A DNA stretch of 40,967 nt from Candidatus Saganbacteria bacterium (GTDB lineage Bacteria; Margulisbacteria; WOR-1; XYC2-FULL-46-14; WPAF01): NCBI GenBank assembly GCA_009772965.1, contig WPAF01000001.1:142894-183860 (forward strand). Reading direction: 5' to 3'. The position numbers and the translations under genes were made by a program. Within the stretch, counting starts at the first letter, position 1; each line of letters starts with the position of its first letter. The notes under the pieces were generated by a model. The model was not told the DNA's origin. It ran no database searches and saw only the letters and a list, made by a program, of their open reading frames with translations. Shown here piece after piece: positions 26,440 through 35,707 of this stretch.

Positions 26440-27432
26440 CTACACCATTTTTCCAAGTAATTCCAGCTGTTTGGGCATGCCAATGGCAACAATTATATCT
26501 CCCGCCTCAAGTATTGTGTTTGCCAGCGGCTGAAGGACAAAGTTGCCGGTAGATTTTCTGATGCTCAAAATATACGCGCCTGAAACTTGCCTTATTTCCG
26601 ATTCGGATAATGATTTATTAGCCAATTTAGATGTTTCTTTAATACAAAACTCTCCCATGTCCAGCTCTAAATGCTCGCTGTGCATTATCGTGTCAAAAAA
26701 ATCAACTGCAACCGGTTTCACTGCCATCGCCGCCATTCGCCTCCCAGCAATAAAATATGGGGAAATCACCCTGTCTGCACCCGCCTTTTTTAACTTTTCC
26801 TGTGTTTCTTTTTGGCTCGCCCTGGCAACAATAAAAAGTTTAGGGTTTAACGCCCGTGCCGACAATGTGACAAACACATTTGAAATATCCGAATCGGCGC
26901 ACGCGATAAGGCCAATCGCAGAAGATATCCCGGCTTCTTCCAACTTTTCATCAGAAGTTATATCGCCGATAATATGAGGTATTTTACTGCCGTTTAATTC
27001 GACAGCAGTTTCGGGCTTGTTATCAATTACAACAAATGTTTTACCTTCAGACAGCAATTCATGGGCAACCTGATGCCCAACTCTTCCATAACCGCAAATA
27101 ATATAATGGTCTTTTCTTTCAGAAATAATTTTATCCATATCTTTTTTCCTCCTAAATCCGGCGATTTCGCCCTCAACAATGATTTCAATAATTTGGCCAA
27201 GCAAGTAAACGGCCGTCCCAACACCGCAAATAATGATTCCCATGGTTAATAACTTGCCGGCGGCGTTTAATGCATGGACTTCGCGGAAGCCAACCGTTGA
27301 AAGCGTAATAACCACCATGTAAATCGCATCAAGCACCGGCCAGCCTTCGATAAAGACATAGCCAGACACTCCCGCCGCGATAAGCGCGATTAAAAGCAGG
27401 ACAGGAAGAATTAATCTTTTTAATGGGTTCAT
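26440..27432 (-). CDS. Two-TM potassium channel with RCK/TrkA domains
   Basis: This 330-residue protein has an N-terminal membrane helix (about 6-29), a pore loop ITLSTVGFREV (42-52), a second helix (about 60-82), and then a RCK NAD-binding domain starting YIICGYGRVGHQVAHEL (110-126) and a TrkA-C domain. It should form a ligand-gated K+ channel. The filter reads TVGFR instead of the usual TVGYG, so selectivity could differ. The start overlaps the methyltransferase stop (ATGA). Confidence 0.88.
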   Translation of the reverse strand: MNPLKRLILPVLLLIALIAAGVSGYVFIEGWPVLDAIYMVVITLSTVGFREVHALNAAGKLLTMGIIICGVGTAVYLLGQIIEIIVEGEIAGFRRKKDMDKIISERKDHYIICGYGRVGHQVAHELLSEGKTFVVIDNKPETAVELNGSKIPHIIGDITSDEKLEEAGISSAIGLIACADSDISNVFVTLSARALNPKLFIVARASQKETQEKLKKAGADRVISPYFIAGRRMAAMAVKPVAVDFFDTIMHSEHLELDMGEFCIKETSKLANKSLSESEIRQVSGAYILSIRKSTGNFVLQPLANTILEAGDIIVAIGMPKQLELLGKMV

Positions 27433-28058
27433 TTTATTATGTATATTGTAAAATCGCCCGGGTGATAATCATGCCGCAAAATAAAACGGTTTGACATACC
27501 CTTGGCAAAGCTCACAATTTCCTCCGGTTTTGAGTAAAAATACTGGGGTTCCCTAAAGCTATCATCCGGCAAATGATAAACCGCCTGAGACGATAAAAAG
27601 TTTGCCCCTACCGCTATATTACACAATTCAAACATTCTAAGCAACATGGAACGTATAAACTCGAGATGATGGCTTTTTTCTTCAAAAGAAATATTAAGCG
27701 CGCCGCAGCAAAAAATAAAATCAAATCTTCCTGGACTCTTGTCTGCCAGGATATCTTTTACTTCAAACCGCGCAGATGGGAATTTATTTTTTGCCGCCTC
27801 AATCAGTTTTGGGGAAATATCATAGCCGGTATATTTTAAATTATATCCGGCCTTTTTAAGATAATCGTATAAATGCCCTAACCCGCACCCCACATCAAGC
27901 ACGGATAAATCACTTTTTTTATCAACCATGTTAATAAGGTCTTCAAATACTCTATAGCGGATTCCCTGGCTCTCGGGGCTTTTCCAATCAAGGGAAAGAT
28001 AATGATCCCCATGCTGTTTGAACAACGATTCATAGTATTGTATTTGCTTGTCTTTCAT
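27429..28058 (-). CDS. Class I SAM-dependent methyltransferase
   Basis: This 209-residue protein has motif I, LSVLDVGCGLGHLYDYLK, followed by YTGYDISPKLIEAAK, which gives the SAM-binding fold. The later FDFIFCCGALNIS block is motif IV-like. The substrate is unknown, and the relatives include small-molecule and lipid methyltransferases. It is the first gene of its operon. No strong promoter is seen on this strand in the 34 bp shared with the divergent aldolase gene. Confidence 0.8.
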   Translation of the reverse strand: MKDKQIQYYESLFKQHGDHYLSLDWKSPESQGIRYRVFEDLINMVDKKSDLSVLDVGCGLGHLYDYLKKAGYNLKYTGYDISPKLIEAAKNKFPSARFEVKDILADKSPGRFDFIFCCGALNISFEEKSHHLEFIRSMLLRMFELCNIAVGANFLSSQAVYHLPDDSFREPQYFYSKPEEIVSFAKGMSNRFILRHDYHPGDFTIYIIK

Positions 28059-28086
28059 TGTTTAATTGCCAATTTATTGATATAAT
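28058..28086 (+). promoter_or_regulatory. Promoter of the DRE-TIM aldolase gene (leaderless)
   Basis: TTGTTT (28058-28063), a 17-bp spacer and TATAAT (28081-28086), with an extended TG at 28078-28079. The ATG follows after exactly six bases. No Shine-Dalgarno sequence exists between the -10 box and the start. Confidence 0.7.
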
Positions 28087-28092
28087 TCTACT

Positions 28093-29049
28093 ATGTATAG
28101 GCCGCAAATAAAAGTACTTGACTGCACAATAAGGGACGGCGGACTTATTAATGACTGCAAATTTGACGACAAATTTGTCAGGGCAGTATATAAGGCTCTT
28201 AACGAATCCGGAGTAGATTATATTGAACTCGGCTACCAGGCCTCAAAAAAAATATTCTCGCCGGATAAATTCGGCAAATGGAAATTCTGCGATGAAGACG
28301 ACCTAAGGGCAGTAACCGAAGGGATAGAAAAAAAAGCCAAGATCTCCGTTATGGTTGACATTGGCCGGGTAGAAAAAAGCGAAGTAAAGCAAAAAAAGGA
28401 CAGCATTGTAGACATGATACGCGTGGCAATGTATGTCAAAGAAGTAGACAAGGCAATTGACCTGGTAAATTACTATTCCGAAAAAGGTTACGAAACCACG
28501 GTAAACATAATGGCAATTTCAACCGCGCTGATGCCCGACCTTGAAGAAGCGCTCGCTCAATTATCAGAGACGCCGGTAAAAGCAGTTTATGTGGTTGATA
28601 GTTTTGGCGCGCTTTTTTCAGAACAAATACACTTTTTAATCGAGAAATATAAAAAATATCTTAATCCAAAAGGCATTGAAGTCGGCATCCATTGCCATAA
28701 TAACCAGCAGCTTGCTTTTGGGAATACAATTGAAGCAATCCGCATGGGAGCAAATTTTATTGACGCCACAATCTTTGGGATTGGAAGAGGCCCGGGCAAT
28801 TGCCCGATGGAGCTTTTGCTTTCTTTCCTTAAAAACCCGAAATTCAAATTAGAGCCGGTTTTGGAAGTAATTGAAAAGGAATTTCTGCCATTAAAAGAAA
28901 AAATGGAATGGGGATATATTCTCCCTTATATGATTACCGGAATACTGAACCAGCACCCCCGCACCGCTATTGCCCTAAGAAACGGAAAAGATAAAGATAA
29001 ATACGCTGACTTTTACCGAAGTTTTTCAAGCAAAGAAGAGATGGATTAG
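28093..29049 (+). CDS. DRE-TIM metallolyase (HMGL-like aldolase domain)
   Basis: This 318-residue protein has the DRE-TIM barrel signatures DCTIRDGG (10-17), VVDSFGAL (167-174), the metal-binding HCHNN (200-204) and GIGRGPGN (229-236). Relatives include 4-hydroxy-2-oxovalerate aldolase, HMG-CoA lyase and isopropylmalate synthase, all of which break or form carbon bonds next to a keto acid. The protein lacks a long C-terminal regulatory domain, so it is nearer to the aldolase group. The acceptor cannot be named. It stands alone on the plus strand between two minus-strand operons. Confidence 0.8.
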   Translation: MYRPQIKVLDCTIRDGGLINDCKFDDKFVRAVYKALNESGVDYIELGYQASKKIFSPDKFGKWKFCDEDDLRAVTEGIEKKAKISVMVDIGRVEKSEVKQKKDSIVDMIRVAMYVKEVDKAIDLVNYYSEKGYETTVNIMAISTALMPDLEEALAQLSETPVKAVYVVDSFGALFSEQIHFLIEKYKKYLNPKGIEVGIHCHNNQQLAFGNTIEAIRMGANFIDATIFGIGRGPGNCPMELLLSFLKNPKFKLEPVLEVIEKEFLPLKEKMEWGYILPYMITGILNQHPRTAIALRNGKDKDKYADFYRSFSSKEEMD

Positions 29050-29087
29050 AGAGCTTTGATTAATTCAATCCTATCGCGTAGGCACCC

Positions 29088-29107
29088 CCTGCCTGCCGGC
29101 AGGCAGG
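29088..29107. repeat. 20-bp perfect palindrome (REP-like)
   Basis: CCTGCCTGCCGGCAGGCAGG is its own reverse complement, and its flanks (ACCCC before, GTGTGGGGT after) can extend the pairing imperfectly. It lies in the 126-bp space between the convergent aldolase and folE genes, where it may stop transcription from one or both sides. In many candidate-phylum genomes similar palindromes are dispersed in intergenic DNA; this is from memory and was not searched. The rest of the gap (29050-29175) holds nothing else recognisable. Confidence 0.8.
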
Positions 29108-29175
29108 TGTGGGGTTCCCGAGAAACCTCATTTCGCAACAGTCCCCTGATTACGCGCAAAATAAATACGAATAAG

Positions 29176-29733
29176 TTATTTTATCAAAGAAAGGGCTTCA
29201 GATCGGGCTTTGGCGTCTTTTTTAAAAACGCCTCTTACCGCGGAGGTGACAGCAGTTGTCCCTGGTTTTTTTACCCCGCGCATGGACATGCATAAATGCT
29301 CAGCTTCTATCACAATTAAAACGCCTCTTGGCTTAAGCTTTTTCATCAAGCAATCGGCGACTTCGCCAGTCAGCCTTTCTTGGACCTGCGGCCTTTTGGC
29401 AAATCCTTCAACCACCCGCACTAGCTTTGAAAGCCCGGTGACAACACCTTTGGTTGGGATATAAACAACATGCGCTTTGCCAACAAATGGGACCAGGTGA
29501 TGCTCGCAGATTGAATAAAACGGGATGTCTTTTACCATCACCATTTCTTCGTGCTCTCCCTGCTTAAAAACTGTCAGTTCTTTCGCGGGATCCCGATTGA
29601 GTCCTGAGAATAATTCAACATATAATTTGGCAACCCTTCCGGGTGTTTCTTTTAGTCCTTCGCGATTAATATCTTCCCCTATCGCGATTAATATTTCTTT
29701 TACCGCTTTCTCTATCCTTTTTTGGTCAATCAT
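29176..29733 (-). CDS. folE: GTP cyclohydrolase I
   Basis: This 185-residue enzyme opens GTP to 7,8-dihydroneopterin triphosphate, the first step of folate synthesis. The zinc ligands are Cys76 and His79 ([10 protein letters not shown]) and Cys148 (HLCMSMRG). RPQVQERL and MRGVKKPGT are family signatures. Its ATG shares one base with the fhs stop (TAATG), so translation is coupled. Placing folE behind fhs joins folate synthesis with folate-linked one-carbon use. Confidence 0.95.
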   Translation of the reverse strand: MIDQKRIEKAVKEILIAIGEDINREGLKETPGRVAKLYVELFSGLNRDPAKELTVFKQGEHEEMVMVKDIPFYSICEHHLVPFVGKAHVVYIPTKGVVTGLSKLVRVVEGFAKRPQVQERLTGEVADCLMKKLKPRGVLIVIEAEHLCMSMRGVKKPGTTAVTSAVRGVFKKDAKARSEALSLIK

Positions 29734-31298
29734 TAAAACAACCCCTTAATCCTTCCGTCTTCTGAAATATCCATGTTTTCAGCCGCCGGATGCTTTGGCA
29801 AACCCGGCATAGTTAAAATATCACCCGTTAGAGCAACGATAAACCCTGCTCCGGCAGAGGGTTTTAATTCACGGACTGTAATTTTAAACCCTTTTGGCCT
29901 GCCAAAAACTTTTGGGTTATCGCTTAAAGAATACTGCGTCTTAGCTATGCAAACAGGTAATTTTCCCAATCCGTTATTTTCTAAAAATATGATATCCTCT
30001 TGGGCTTTCTCGCTAAATTCAACCCCATCCGCCCCATATATACTCACAGCAATTTTCCTAATCTTTTCTTTTAGCGCCTCGTCATTGCTGTACAAATAAC
30101 TGAAAAGGGTTTTTATTTCCGCCGCTTTTTCAACTTCTTGCGCAAGCTCAATCCCTCCCGCGCCACCTTTAGCCCAAACATCAGAAATTACCGCCTTAAC
30201 GCCAATTTTCCTGCATTCGCTTATTATTTTAGCCAATGATTCTTTATTATCACTTGCTTTTTTATTAATCGCGATAACTACCGGCACCCCAAAAAGTTTA
30301 ATATTTTCGACATGTTTTAAAACATTTTCATAGCCATGCCTGTCAATCGCCTGTTTTGAAACAACCAGAACTACTGCAGAGGGTTTTAATTTTCCAACAC
30401 GGCACTTGATGTCAAAAAACTTTTCCGCGCCCAAATCGGTCGCGAATCCGGCTTCGGTAATTACATAATCAGAAAGCTTGAGCGCCATTCTGGTTGCAAT
30501 AATTGAACTGCAGCCATGCGCAATATTTGCAAACGGGCCGCCATGGATAAACGTCGGCACGCCCTCATAAGTTTGAACCAAAGTTGGTTTGAGCGCGTCC
30601 CATAAAAGCAAAGCCATTGCGCCATGGGCTTTTAGGTCTGCGGCTGTTATTGGCTTTCCATCGCGGTTATAGGCAACAATAATTTTGCTTAAGCGTTCTT
30701 TCATATCCGCCACACTCGACGATAAACAAAGCACAGCCATAACCTCGGAGGATGCCGTAATATCAAACGAGCCTCTTAATGCCCTGTCATTCATATCCAT
30801 CGCACGCCTGAATACAATCCTGTTTTCATCAATGGCTAATTCATTTCCCTGAAAAATATGGTTATAGAGCATTGCCGCCAGAAGGTTATGCGCTGAAGTT
30901 ATCATATGCATATCGCCGGTTAGGTGGAGATTAATATCTTCCATCGGCAAAACCTGCGAATATCCGCCCCCTGCCGCACCACCCTTCATCCCCATAACCG
31001 GGCCAAGGGAAGGCTCACGAATGCAAACAAAAGCTTTTTTTTTCAATTTTTTTAAGCCCTGTGCCAGTCCAATAGTTGTGGTAGTTTTCCCTTCTCCCTG
31101 GGGAGTCGGCGTCATCGCGGTTACTAAAATTAGTCTGCCGTCTTTTTTGTTTTTTAATGTTTTCAATGCTTTTAATTTTATTTTTGCTTTATAACAGCCG
31201 TGAAGTTCAACATCTTTTAAGCTAATACCTGCCTTTTTAGCTACATCCACAATCAATTTCATTTTTGCTTTTTGCGCGATTTCTATATCAGATTTCAT
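29733..31298 (-). CDS. fhs: Formate--tetrahydrofolate ligase (short form)
   Basis: This 521-residue enzyme joins formate to tetrahydrofolate using ATP. The N-terminus [20 protein letters not shown] and the P-loop [20 protein letters not shown] are typical, as are [32 protein letters not shown] and GADGVEF. Common Fhs proteins are near 555 residues. Two loops are missing here: one between NDRALR and FDIT (about 20 residues shorter) and one after KQAIDRHG (about 14 shorter). Catalytic parts remain. Fhs serves purine synthesis or acetyl-CoA pathway carbon flow; no other Wood-Ljungdahl genes are seen here. It overlaps dxs by 11 nt and has AAGGGTG upstream. Confidence 0.93.
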   Translation of the reverse strand: MKSDIEIAQKAKMKLIVDVAKKAGISLKDVELHGCYKAKIKLKALKTLKNKKDGRLILVTAMTPTPQGEGKTTTTIGLAQGLKKLKKKAFVCIREPSLGPVMGMKGGAAGGGYSQVLPMEDINLHLTGDMHMITSAHNLLAAMLYNHIFQGNELAIDENRIVFRRAMDMNDRALRGSFDITASSEVMAVLCLSSSVADMKERLSKIIVAYNRDGKPITAADLKAHGAMALLLWDALKPTLVQTYEGVPTFIHGGPFANIAHGCSSIIATRMALKLSDYVITEAGFATDLGAEKFFDIKCRVGKLKPSAVVLVVSKQAIDRHGYENVLKHVENIKLFGVPVVIAINKKASDNKESLAKIISECRKIGVKAVISDVWAKGGAGGIELAQEVEKAAEIKTLFSYLYSNDEALKEKIRKIAVSIYGADGVEFSEKAQEDIIFLENNGLGKLPVCIAKTQYSLSDNPKVFGRPKGFKITVRELKPSAGAGFIVALTGDILTMPGLPKHPAAENMDISEDGRIKGLF

Positions 31299-33165
31299 TT
31301 TTCACCCTTTTATATATTCCTTTTGTGGTCAAACCAAATAATTCAAGAATCTCTTCCCTTTTTCCGTGTTCAATAAATTTATCAGGCAGCCCGATTATGC
31401 TGACGGATATTTTTTCTTTTGCCAACAGTTCCAATACCGCCGAGCCAAAGCCCCCATTAATAATCCCCTCTTCAACTGTAATAACCAAATCTGCTCCTCT
31501 GGCATATTTTAAAATCAATTTATTGTCTAATGGCTTAGCAAATCTGGCATTAATGACAATCGATCCGACATTCTCTTTTTCAAGAAGTTCTGCCGCTTCA
31601 ACAGATGGATAAACCATTGATCCCAAAGCAATAATTAAAATTTTATGCACTTTTGCAGAAAAGGCAACTTCTCCGGTGCCAATATCTGGATTTTTATAAT
31701 CTGTAGGTTTAACCCCATGCCCCTGAGCTCTTGGATATCTGATCGCAATTGGACCATTTTTGTGGTGGACTGCGGTAAAAAGCATATTTCTTAATTCATT
31801 TTCATCCTTTGGGGACATAATAACCATGTTTGGAACAGTCCTTAAAAATGCAATGTCAAATATCCCATTGTGCGTCGCGCCATCCTCCCCTACAATCCCC
31901 GCCCGATCAACCGCAAAAACAACCGGGAGGTTTTGCAATGATACATCATGCATTATTTGGTCATAAGCCCTCTGCAAGAAAGTTGAATAAACCGCGACCA
32001 CAGGAGTAAGTCCCTTTTTTGCCAGCGCCCCCGCAAAGGCAACCGCATGTTCTTCGGCAATGCCAACGTCAAAAAATCTTGAGGGATATTTTTTTTCAAA
32101 ATCTTCCAAGCCCGTCCCGTCTATCATTGCCGCTGTAACAGCAATTATCTTTTCATCTTTTTCCGCCAGTTCACACATGGTTTTGCCAAAAGTCTGGGTA
32201 TAACTCGGCGCCTTGCTTCCATTGCTTAATGAATGCCCTGTTAAAATATCGTATGCCCCTGTCCCATGAAAGCGGGTCGGCTCAGCTTCTGCCGGCAAGT
32301 AACCCTTGCCTTTCTTGGTCAATACATGAATCAGCACCGGCCCTTGAATTTCCTTGGCATGGTGAAGCGTGCTCATTAACAAAGGAATATTGTGCCCGTC
32401 AATCGGCCCAAAATATGTAAATCCCAATTCCTCAAAAATTACGTCAACTTTAAAATTCATCACAATTTGCCTGGTGCGGTCTTTTAGCCGCCGCGCCGCC
32501 TCAAAAAGCGAAACGCCGTACTTTGGTACTTTTTTAACAATACTTTCTATCCTATTTCTAAGGTCAACATATAAGTCCGAAGTCCTAACCGCGGTTAAAT
32601 AGTTTGAAATGGATCCGACATTTTTTGAAATGCTCATTTCATTATCATTTAAAATAACGATCAAATTTGACTTTAACCCGTCAACATTATTAACTCCTTC
32701 AAATGACATGCCGCCGGAAAGCGACCCATCCCCAATTACCGCAATCACGGAATAATTTTCATTCAGCAATTCTTTTGCCCTTACTAGCCCAAGCGCTTGT
32801 GAGATAGAAGTTGATGCGTGGCCAACTGTAAATATATCGTGGGGGCTTTCTTCATAATTGGGAAATCCGCTGATTCCATGATACTGCCGCAATGTTTCAA
32901 ACCTATCCAAACGGCCGGTCAGCAGCTTATGGGAATAGGCCTGATGCCCCACATCCCAAATTATTTTATCTTTTGGGGATTCAAATACAGCATGGAGGGC
33001 AACGGCAAGCTCAACCGCTCCAAGGCTTGACGCCACATGCCCGCCGGTATGAGAGGTGACTTCGATTATTTTTTGCCTAACTTCCTGCGCGATTTGCTCA
33101 AGCTGTTTGCCGGAAAGCTCTCTTAAAGCATCGGGCAGTTTTATTTTATCGAGAAGAGTTGTCAT
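31288..33165 (-). CDS. dxs: 1-deoxy-D-xylulose-5-phosphate synthase
   Basis: This 625-residue thiamine-diphosphate enzyme condenses pyruvate and glyceraldehyde 3-phosphate, the entry step of the non-mevalonate isoprenoid pathway. Recognisable are HTGGHVASSLGAVELAVALH, IWDVGHQAYSHKLLTGR, the diphosphate motif GDGSLSGGMSFEGVNN, YFGPIDGHN, DVGIAEEHAVAFAGAL and FAVDRAGIVGEDGATHNG. The length is normal. It overlaps the PAP2-like gene by 4 nt and follows ispA in the same operon. Confidence 0.96.
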   Translation of the reverse strand: MTTLLDKIKLPDALRELSGKQLEQIAQEVRQKIIEVTSHTGGHVASSLGAVELAVALHAVFESPKDKIIWDVGHQAYSHKLLTGRLDRFETLRQYHGISGFPNYEESPHDIFTVGHASTSISQALGLVRAKELLNENYSVIAVIGDGSLSGGMSFEGVNNVDGLKSNLIVILNDNEMSISKNVGSISNYLTAVRTSDLYVDLRNRIESIVKKVPKYGVSLFEAARRLKDRTRQIVMNFKVDVIFEELGFTYFGPIDGHNIPLLMSTLHHAKEIQGPVLIHVLTKKGKGYLPAEAEPTRFHGTGAYDILTGHSLSNGSKAPSYTQTFGKTMCELAEKDEKIIAVTAAMIDGTGLEDFEKKYPSRFFDVGIAEEHAVAFAGALAKKGLTPVVAVYSTFLQRAYDQIMHDVSLQNLPVVFAVDRAGIVGEDGATHNGIFDIAFLRTVPNMVIMSPKDENELRNMLFTAVHHKNGPIAIRYPRAQGHGVKPTDYKNPDIGTGEVAFSAKVHKILIIALGSMVYPSVEAAELLEKENVGSIVINARFAKPLDNKLILKYARGADLVITVEEGIINGGFGSAVLELLAKEKISVSIIGLPDKFIEHGKREEILELFGLTTKGIYKRVKNEI

Positions 33166-33608
33166 ATAACAAGATGTACTGCAACAGCTACCAAAACCCC
33201 CATAATCGCCCCCACAAAAACCTCAAACGGCGTATGGCCTATCAGTTCTTTCATTTTTTCTTTTTCAGTTATTTTTTCGGAGTAAATATCTTCAATAATT
33301 TTGTTTAAGACTACCGCCTGCTGTCCCGCGGCAAACCTCACTCCCATCGCGTCATAAAGAACAATTATGGTAAATACTACCGCAATCGCAAATAAAGAAG
33401 AACCGAATCCTTCTGTCATTCCTATCATAAGCGTCATGGCCACCGACATAGCCGAATGGGTTGACGGCATGCCGGCTGATTCAAAAAAATGCATAAAGTT
33501 AAACTCTTTTTCAGAAAAATAATAAATAATGACTTTGCTGGTTTGGGACAACAAAAAAGCAATCCCGCCGGTTACTAAAGGAATATTTGAGAAAAGAGTT
33601 GAAATCAT
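33162..33608 (-). CDS. Divergent PAP2-family membrane phosphatase (DUF212)
   Basis: This 148-residue membrane protein belongs to the divergent PAP2 group, also annotated as acid phosphatase/vanadium-dependent haloperoxidase-related. It has the ESAGMPSTHSAMSVAM block (43-58) with the conserved P-S-x-H, and then LYDAMGVRFAAGQQA. Its position between prenyl-diphosphate synthase and dxs genes suggests a polyprenyl phosphate substrate, which is inference. It overlaps both neighbours by 4 nt. Confidence 0.82.
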   Translation of the reverse strand: MISTLFSNIPLVTGGIAFLLSQTSKVIIYYFSEKEFNFMHFFESAGMPSTHSAMSVAMTLMIGMTEGFGSSLFAIAVVFTIIVLYDAMGVRFAAGQQAVVLNKIIEDIYSEKITEKEKMKELIGHTPFEVFVGAIMGVLVAVAVHLVI

Positions 33609-34468
33609 TTTATCCTCCCTACCGCAAATTCCGCGATTAATTTCAATTTATCGGCATTTTTTCCAAAACCTTTTAGTTTCGAAACAGCCAACCCAACCTG
33701 CTTTTTTGCTTCTTTTTTAGCTTTTTCAAGCCCCAAAATCCCCGGATAGGTCGATTTTTTGGCTTTTTGGTCAGCCCCGGCCGGCTTTCCTAAAACTTTT
33801 TCGCTTGAAACAATGTCTAGTATATCATCAGCAATCTGAAACGCCAAACCTAAATATCTCCCATATGAAGCAAGCAATTTGATTTTTTCTTCTCCGGCAC
33901 CGGAAAGCATCGCTCCAATCTTTACTGAAGCTTCAATCAGCGCCGAGGTTTTATTCATATGGATTGCCTTAAGCCGGGCAAAACTTGTTTCTTTTCCTTC
34001 GGCCCCTAAATCCATAATTTGCCCTTCTACAACTTTAATGGAAGCTTCACTTAATATTGCGGCGATTTTTGCGGATTTATTTGAAGGCAAATACTTTGCT
34101 AAAACATCAAAAGCTAGAGTATTTAATGCATCTCCAGCCAAAATAGCTATTTCCTCCCCAAACACCTTATGGCAGGTAGGTTTTCCCCTTCTTAAATCAG
34201 AATCATCCATTGCCGGCAAATCATCGTGGATTAAAGTAAAAACATGGATCATTTCAATAGCGCACGCGGCAGGATAAATATAATCAAGCTTTCCTTTGCA
34301 GGCTTTTGCGGATTCAACCAGCAATATTGGCCTAAACCTTTTTCCTCCGGCAAAAACAGAATATCTCATCGCCTCATATAGCTTGGATTTTCCATTTGAA
34401 AGATATTTTTTCAAATGCTTATCAATAATTTCGGCGTTTTCTTTAAAAATTAATTCAATCCCTGACAT
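33605..34468 (-). CDS. ispA: Polyprenyl (geranyl/farnesyl) diphosphate synthase
   Basis: This 287-residue enzyme builds short isoprenoid diphosphates from isopentenyl and dimethylallyl diphosphate. The first Asp-rich motif is [17 protein letters not shown] (81-97) and the second is [18 protein letters not shown] (41-49) is the third conserved block. The insertion in the first motif (DDxxAMDD) fits the bacterial farnesyl type. AAGGGAA precedes the ATG, and the gene overlaps hisF by 14 nt. Confidence 0.92.
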   Translation of the reverse strand: MSGIELIFKENAEIIDKHLKKYLSNGKSKLYEAMRYSVFAGGKRFRPILLVESAKACKGKLDYIYPAACAIEMIHVFTLIHDDLPAMDDSDLRRGKPTCHKVFGEEIAILAGDALNTLAFDVLAKYLPSNKSAKIAAILSEASIKVVEGQIMDLGAEGKETSFARLKAIHMNKTSALIEASVKIGAMLSGAGEEKIKLLASYGRYLGLAFQIADDILDIVSSEKVLGKPAGADQKAKKSTYPGILGLEKAKKEAKKQVGLAVSKLKGFGKNADKLKLIAEFAVGRIK

Positions 34469-35213
34469 TGATTCCCTTATTTAATAGAAAATCTTTTATT
34501 TCTTTTATAGTTATCTCTCTAAAGTGCAAAAGAGATGCTAAAAGCGCGGCATCAGCATTTCCAAGAGTAAAAGCCTCATAAATGTGCTCAATGCTTCCCG
34601 CTCCCCCTGAAGCAATTACCGGTATGCCAACAGCATCAGAAATTTTTCTGGTTAGATCCAATTCATATCCGGATTTTGTGCCGTCCTTATCCATTGAAGT
34701 AAGCAAAATCTCCCCCGCCCCCATCTTTTCCCCATTTTTTGCCCATTCAACAGCATCAATACCGGTTGGCTTTCTCCCGCCATGGGTATAAACTTCCCAT
34801 TTCCCTTCTCCAGTTTTTTTTGCATCAATAGCCAGCACAATACACTGCGACCCAAACTTTTTTGAAGCTTGTGAAATAAAATTAGGGTCTTTTACCGCGG
34901 CAGTATTTATGGAAACCTTATCCGCGCCGGAGGAAAGTATTTCCCTGATTGTTTCTATGTCATTAATCCCTCCGCCGACTGTAAAGGGGATAAATATTTT
35001 ATCGGCAACTTTTTTTACTACATCAAGCATAATATAGCGTTTTTCATGTGAAGCAGTAATATCAAGAAAAACAAGCTCATCCGCGCCTTCCTTATCATAA
35101 AATTCGGCAGACTCAACAGGGTCTCCCGCATCGCGGATATCAACAAATTTTACACCCTTTACTACCCTTCCCTCCCTGACATCAAGACAAGGGATAATAC
35201 GTTTGCCTAACAT
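34455..35213 (-). CDS. hisF: Imidazole glycerol phosphate synthase, cyclase subunit
   Basis: This 252-residue barrel enzyme forms the imidazole ring of histidine together with the HisH glutaminase. It has the conserved start [18 protein letters not shown] with Asp11, the second catalytic Asp in VLAIDAKK, and [14 protein letters not shown]. The frame is open for 61 more codons upstream, but that stretch overlaps the ogt gene and does not look like HisF, so the ATG at 35213 is used. No hisH or other histidine genes are nearby. Confidence 0.92.
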   Translation of the reverse strand: MLGKRIIPCLDVREGRVVKGVKFVDIRDAGDPVESAEFYDKEGADELVFLDITASHEKRYIMLDVVKKVADKIFIPFTVGGGINDIETIREILSSGADKVSINTAAVKDPNFISQASKKFGSQCIVLAIDAKKTGEGKWEVYTHGGRKPTGIDAVEWAKNGEKMGAGEILLTSMDKDGTKSGYELDLTRKISDAVGIPVIASGGAGSIEHIYEAFTLGNADAALLASLLHFREITIKEIKDFLLNKGINVRD

Positions 35214-35707
35214 ATTAAATATCCTTCGAGTTTTAAAAGCAGCCTTTTCATATTTACTCCTCTTGAAAATCCTCCGATATCGCCGTATTTTTTTACTACG
35301 CGATGGCAGGGTATTACAACCGGAAGCCGATTTCTTGAAAGCGCCTGGCCAACCGCCCTTACCTTTTTGGGAAAGCCAATATGCTTTGATATCCACTCAT
35401 AAGACCTGACTTCCCCTCTTGGAATCCCCATAACCGCATCCCAAACTTTAAGCTCAAAATCGGTCGATCCATCAAAGTCCATTTTTATATTAAAATCAAC
35501 TTCTTTGCCTGAAAAGTATTCAATTATCCTAAGAGAAATATCTTTTAAAGAATCGTCATTTCTTATTAACTCAATATAATGTCCTTCAAGCTCTTTTTTA
35601 ACATTTTTTATGCTGTCATACGGCAAAACAACCATATGCAGGCCTTTTTCTGAGGCAACAACCCCCATATATCCGTGTTTTGTTTTAAATATTGAGTATT
35701 TATACAC
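35207..35707 (-). CDS. ogt: Methylated-DNA--protein-cysteine methyltransferase
   Basis: This 166-residue DNA-repair protein takes alkyl groups from O6-alkylguanine onto its own cysteine. The acceptor Cys lies in the conserved VVIPCHRVV, with the helix-turn-helix arginine finger region [13 protein letters not shown] just before it and GGFSRG after. The start is a GTG immediately after the rubrerythrin stop codon, without a strong ribosome-binding site, which suggests reinitiation. Confidence 0.92.
   Translation of the reverse strand: MYKYSIFKTKHGYMGVVASEKGLHMVVLPYDSIKNVKKELEGHYIELIRNDDSLKDISLRIIEYFSGKEVDFNIKMDFDGSTDFELKVWDAVMGIPRGEVRSYEWISKHIGFPKKVRAVGQALSRNRLPVVIPCHRVVKKYGDIGGFSRGVNMKRLLLKLEGYLIC

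Noticed and set aside
29056-29295. A 79-codon plus-strand frame containing PLPAGRQV
   Set aside because: It consists of the 20-bp palindrome plus the antisense of folE. No promoter or ribosome-binding site fits.
35214-35396. A 61-residue N-terminal extension of HisF
   Set aside because: It overlaps ogt entirely and has no HisF similarity; the family start is at 35213.
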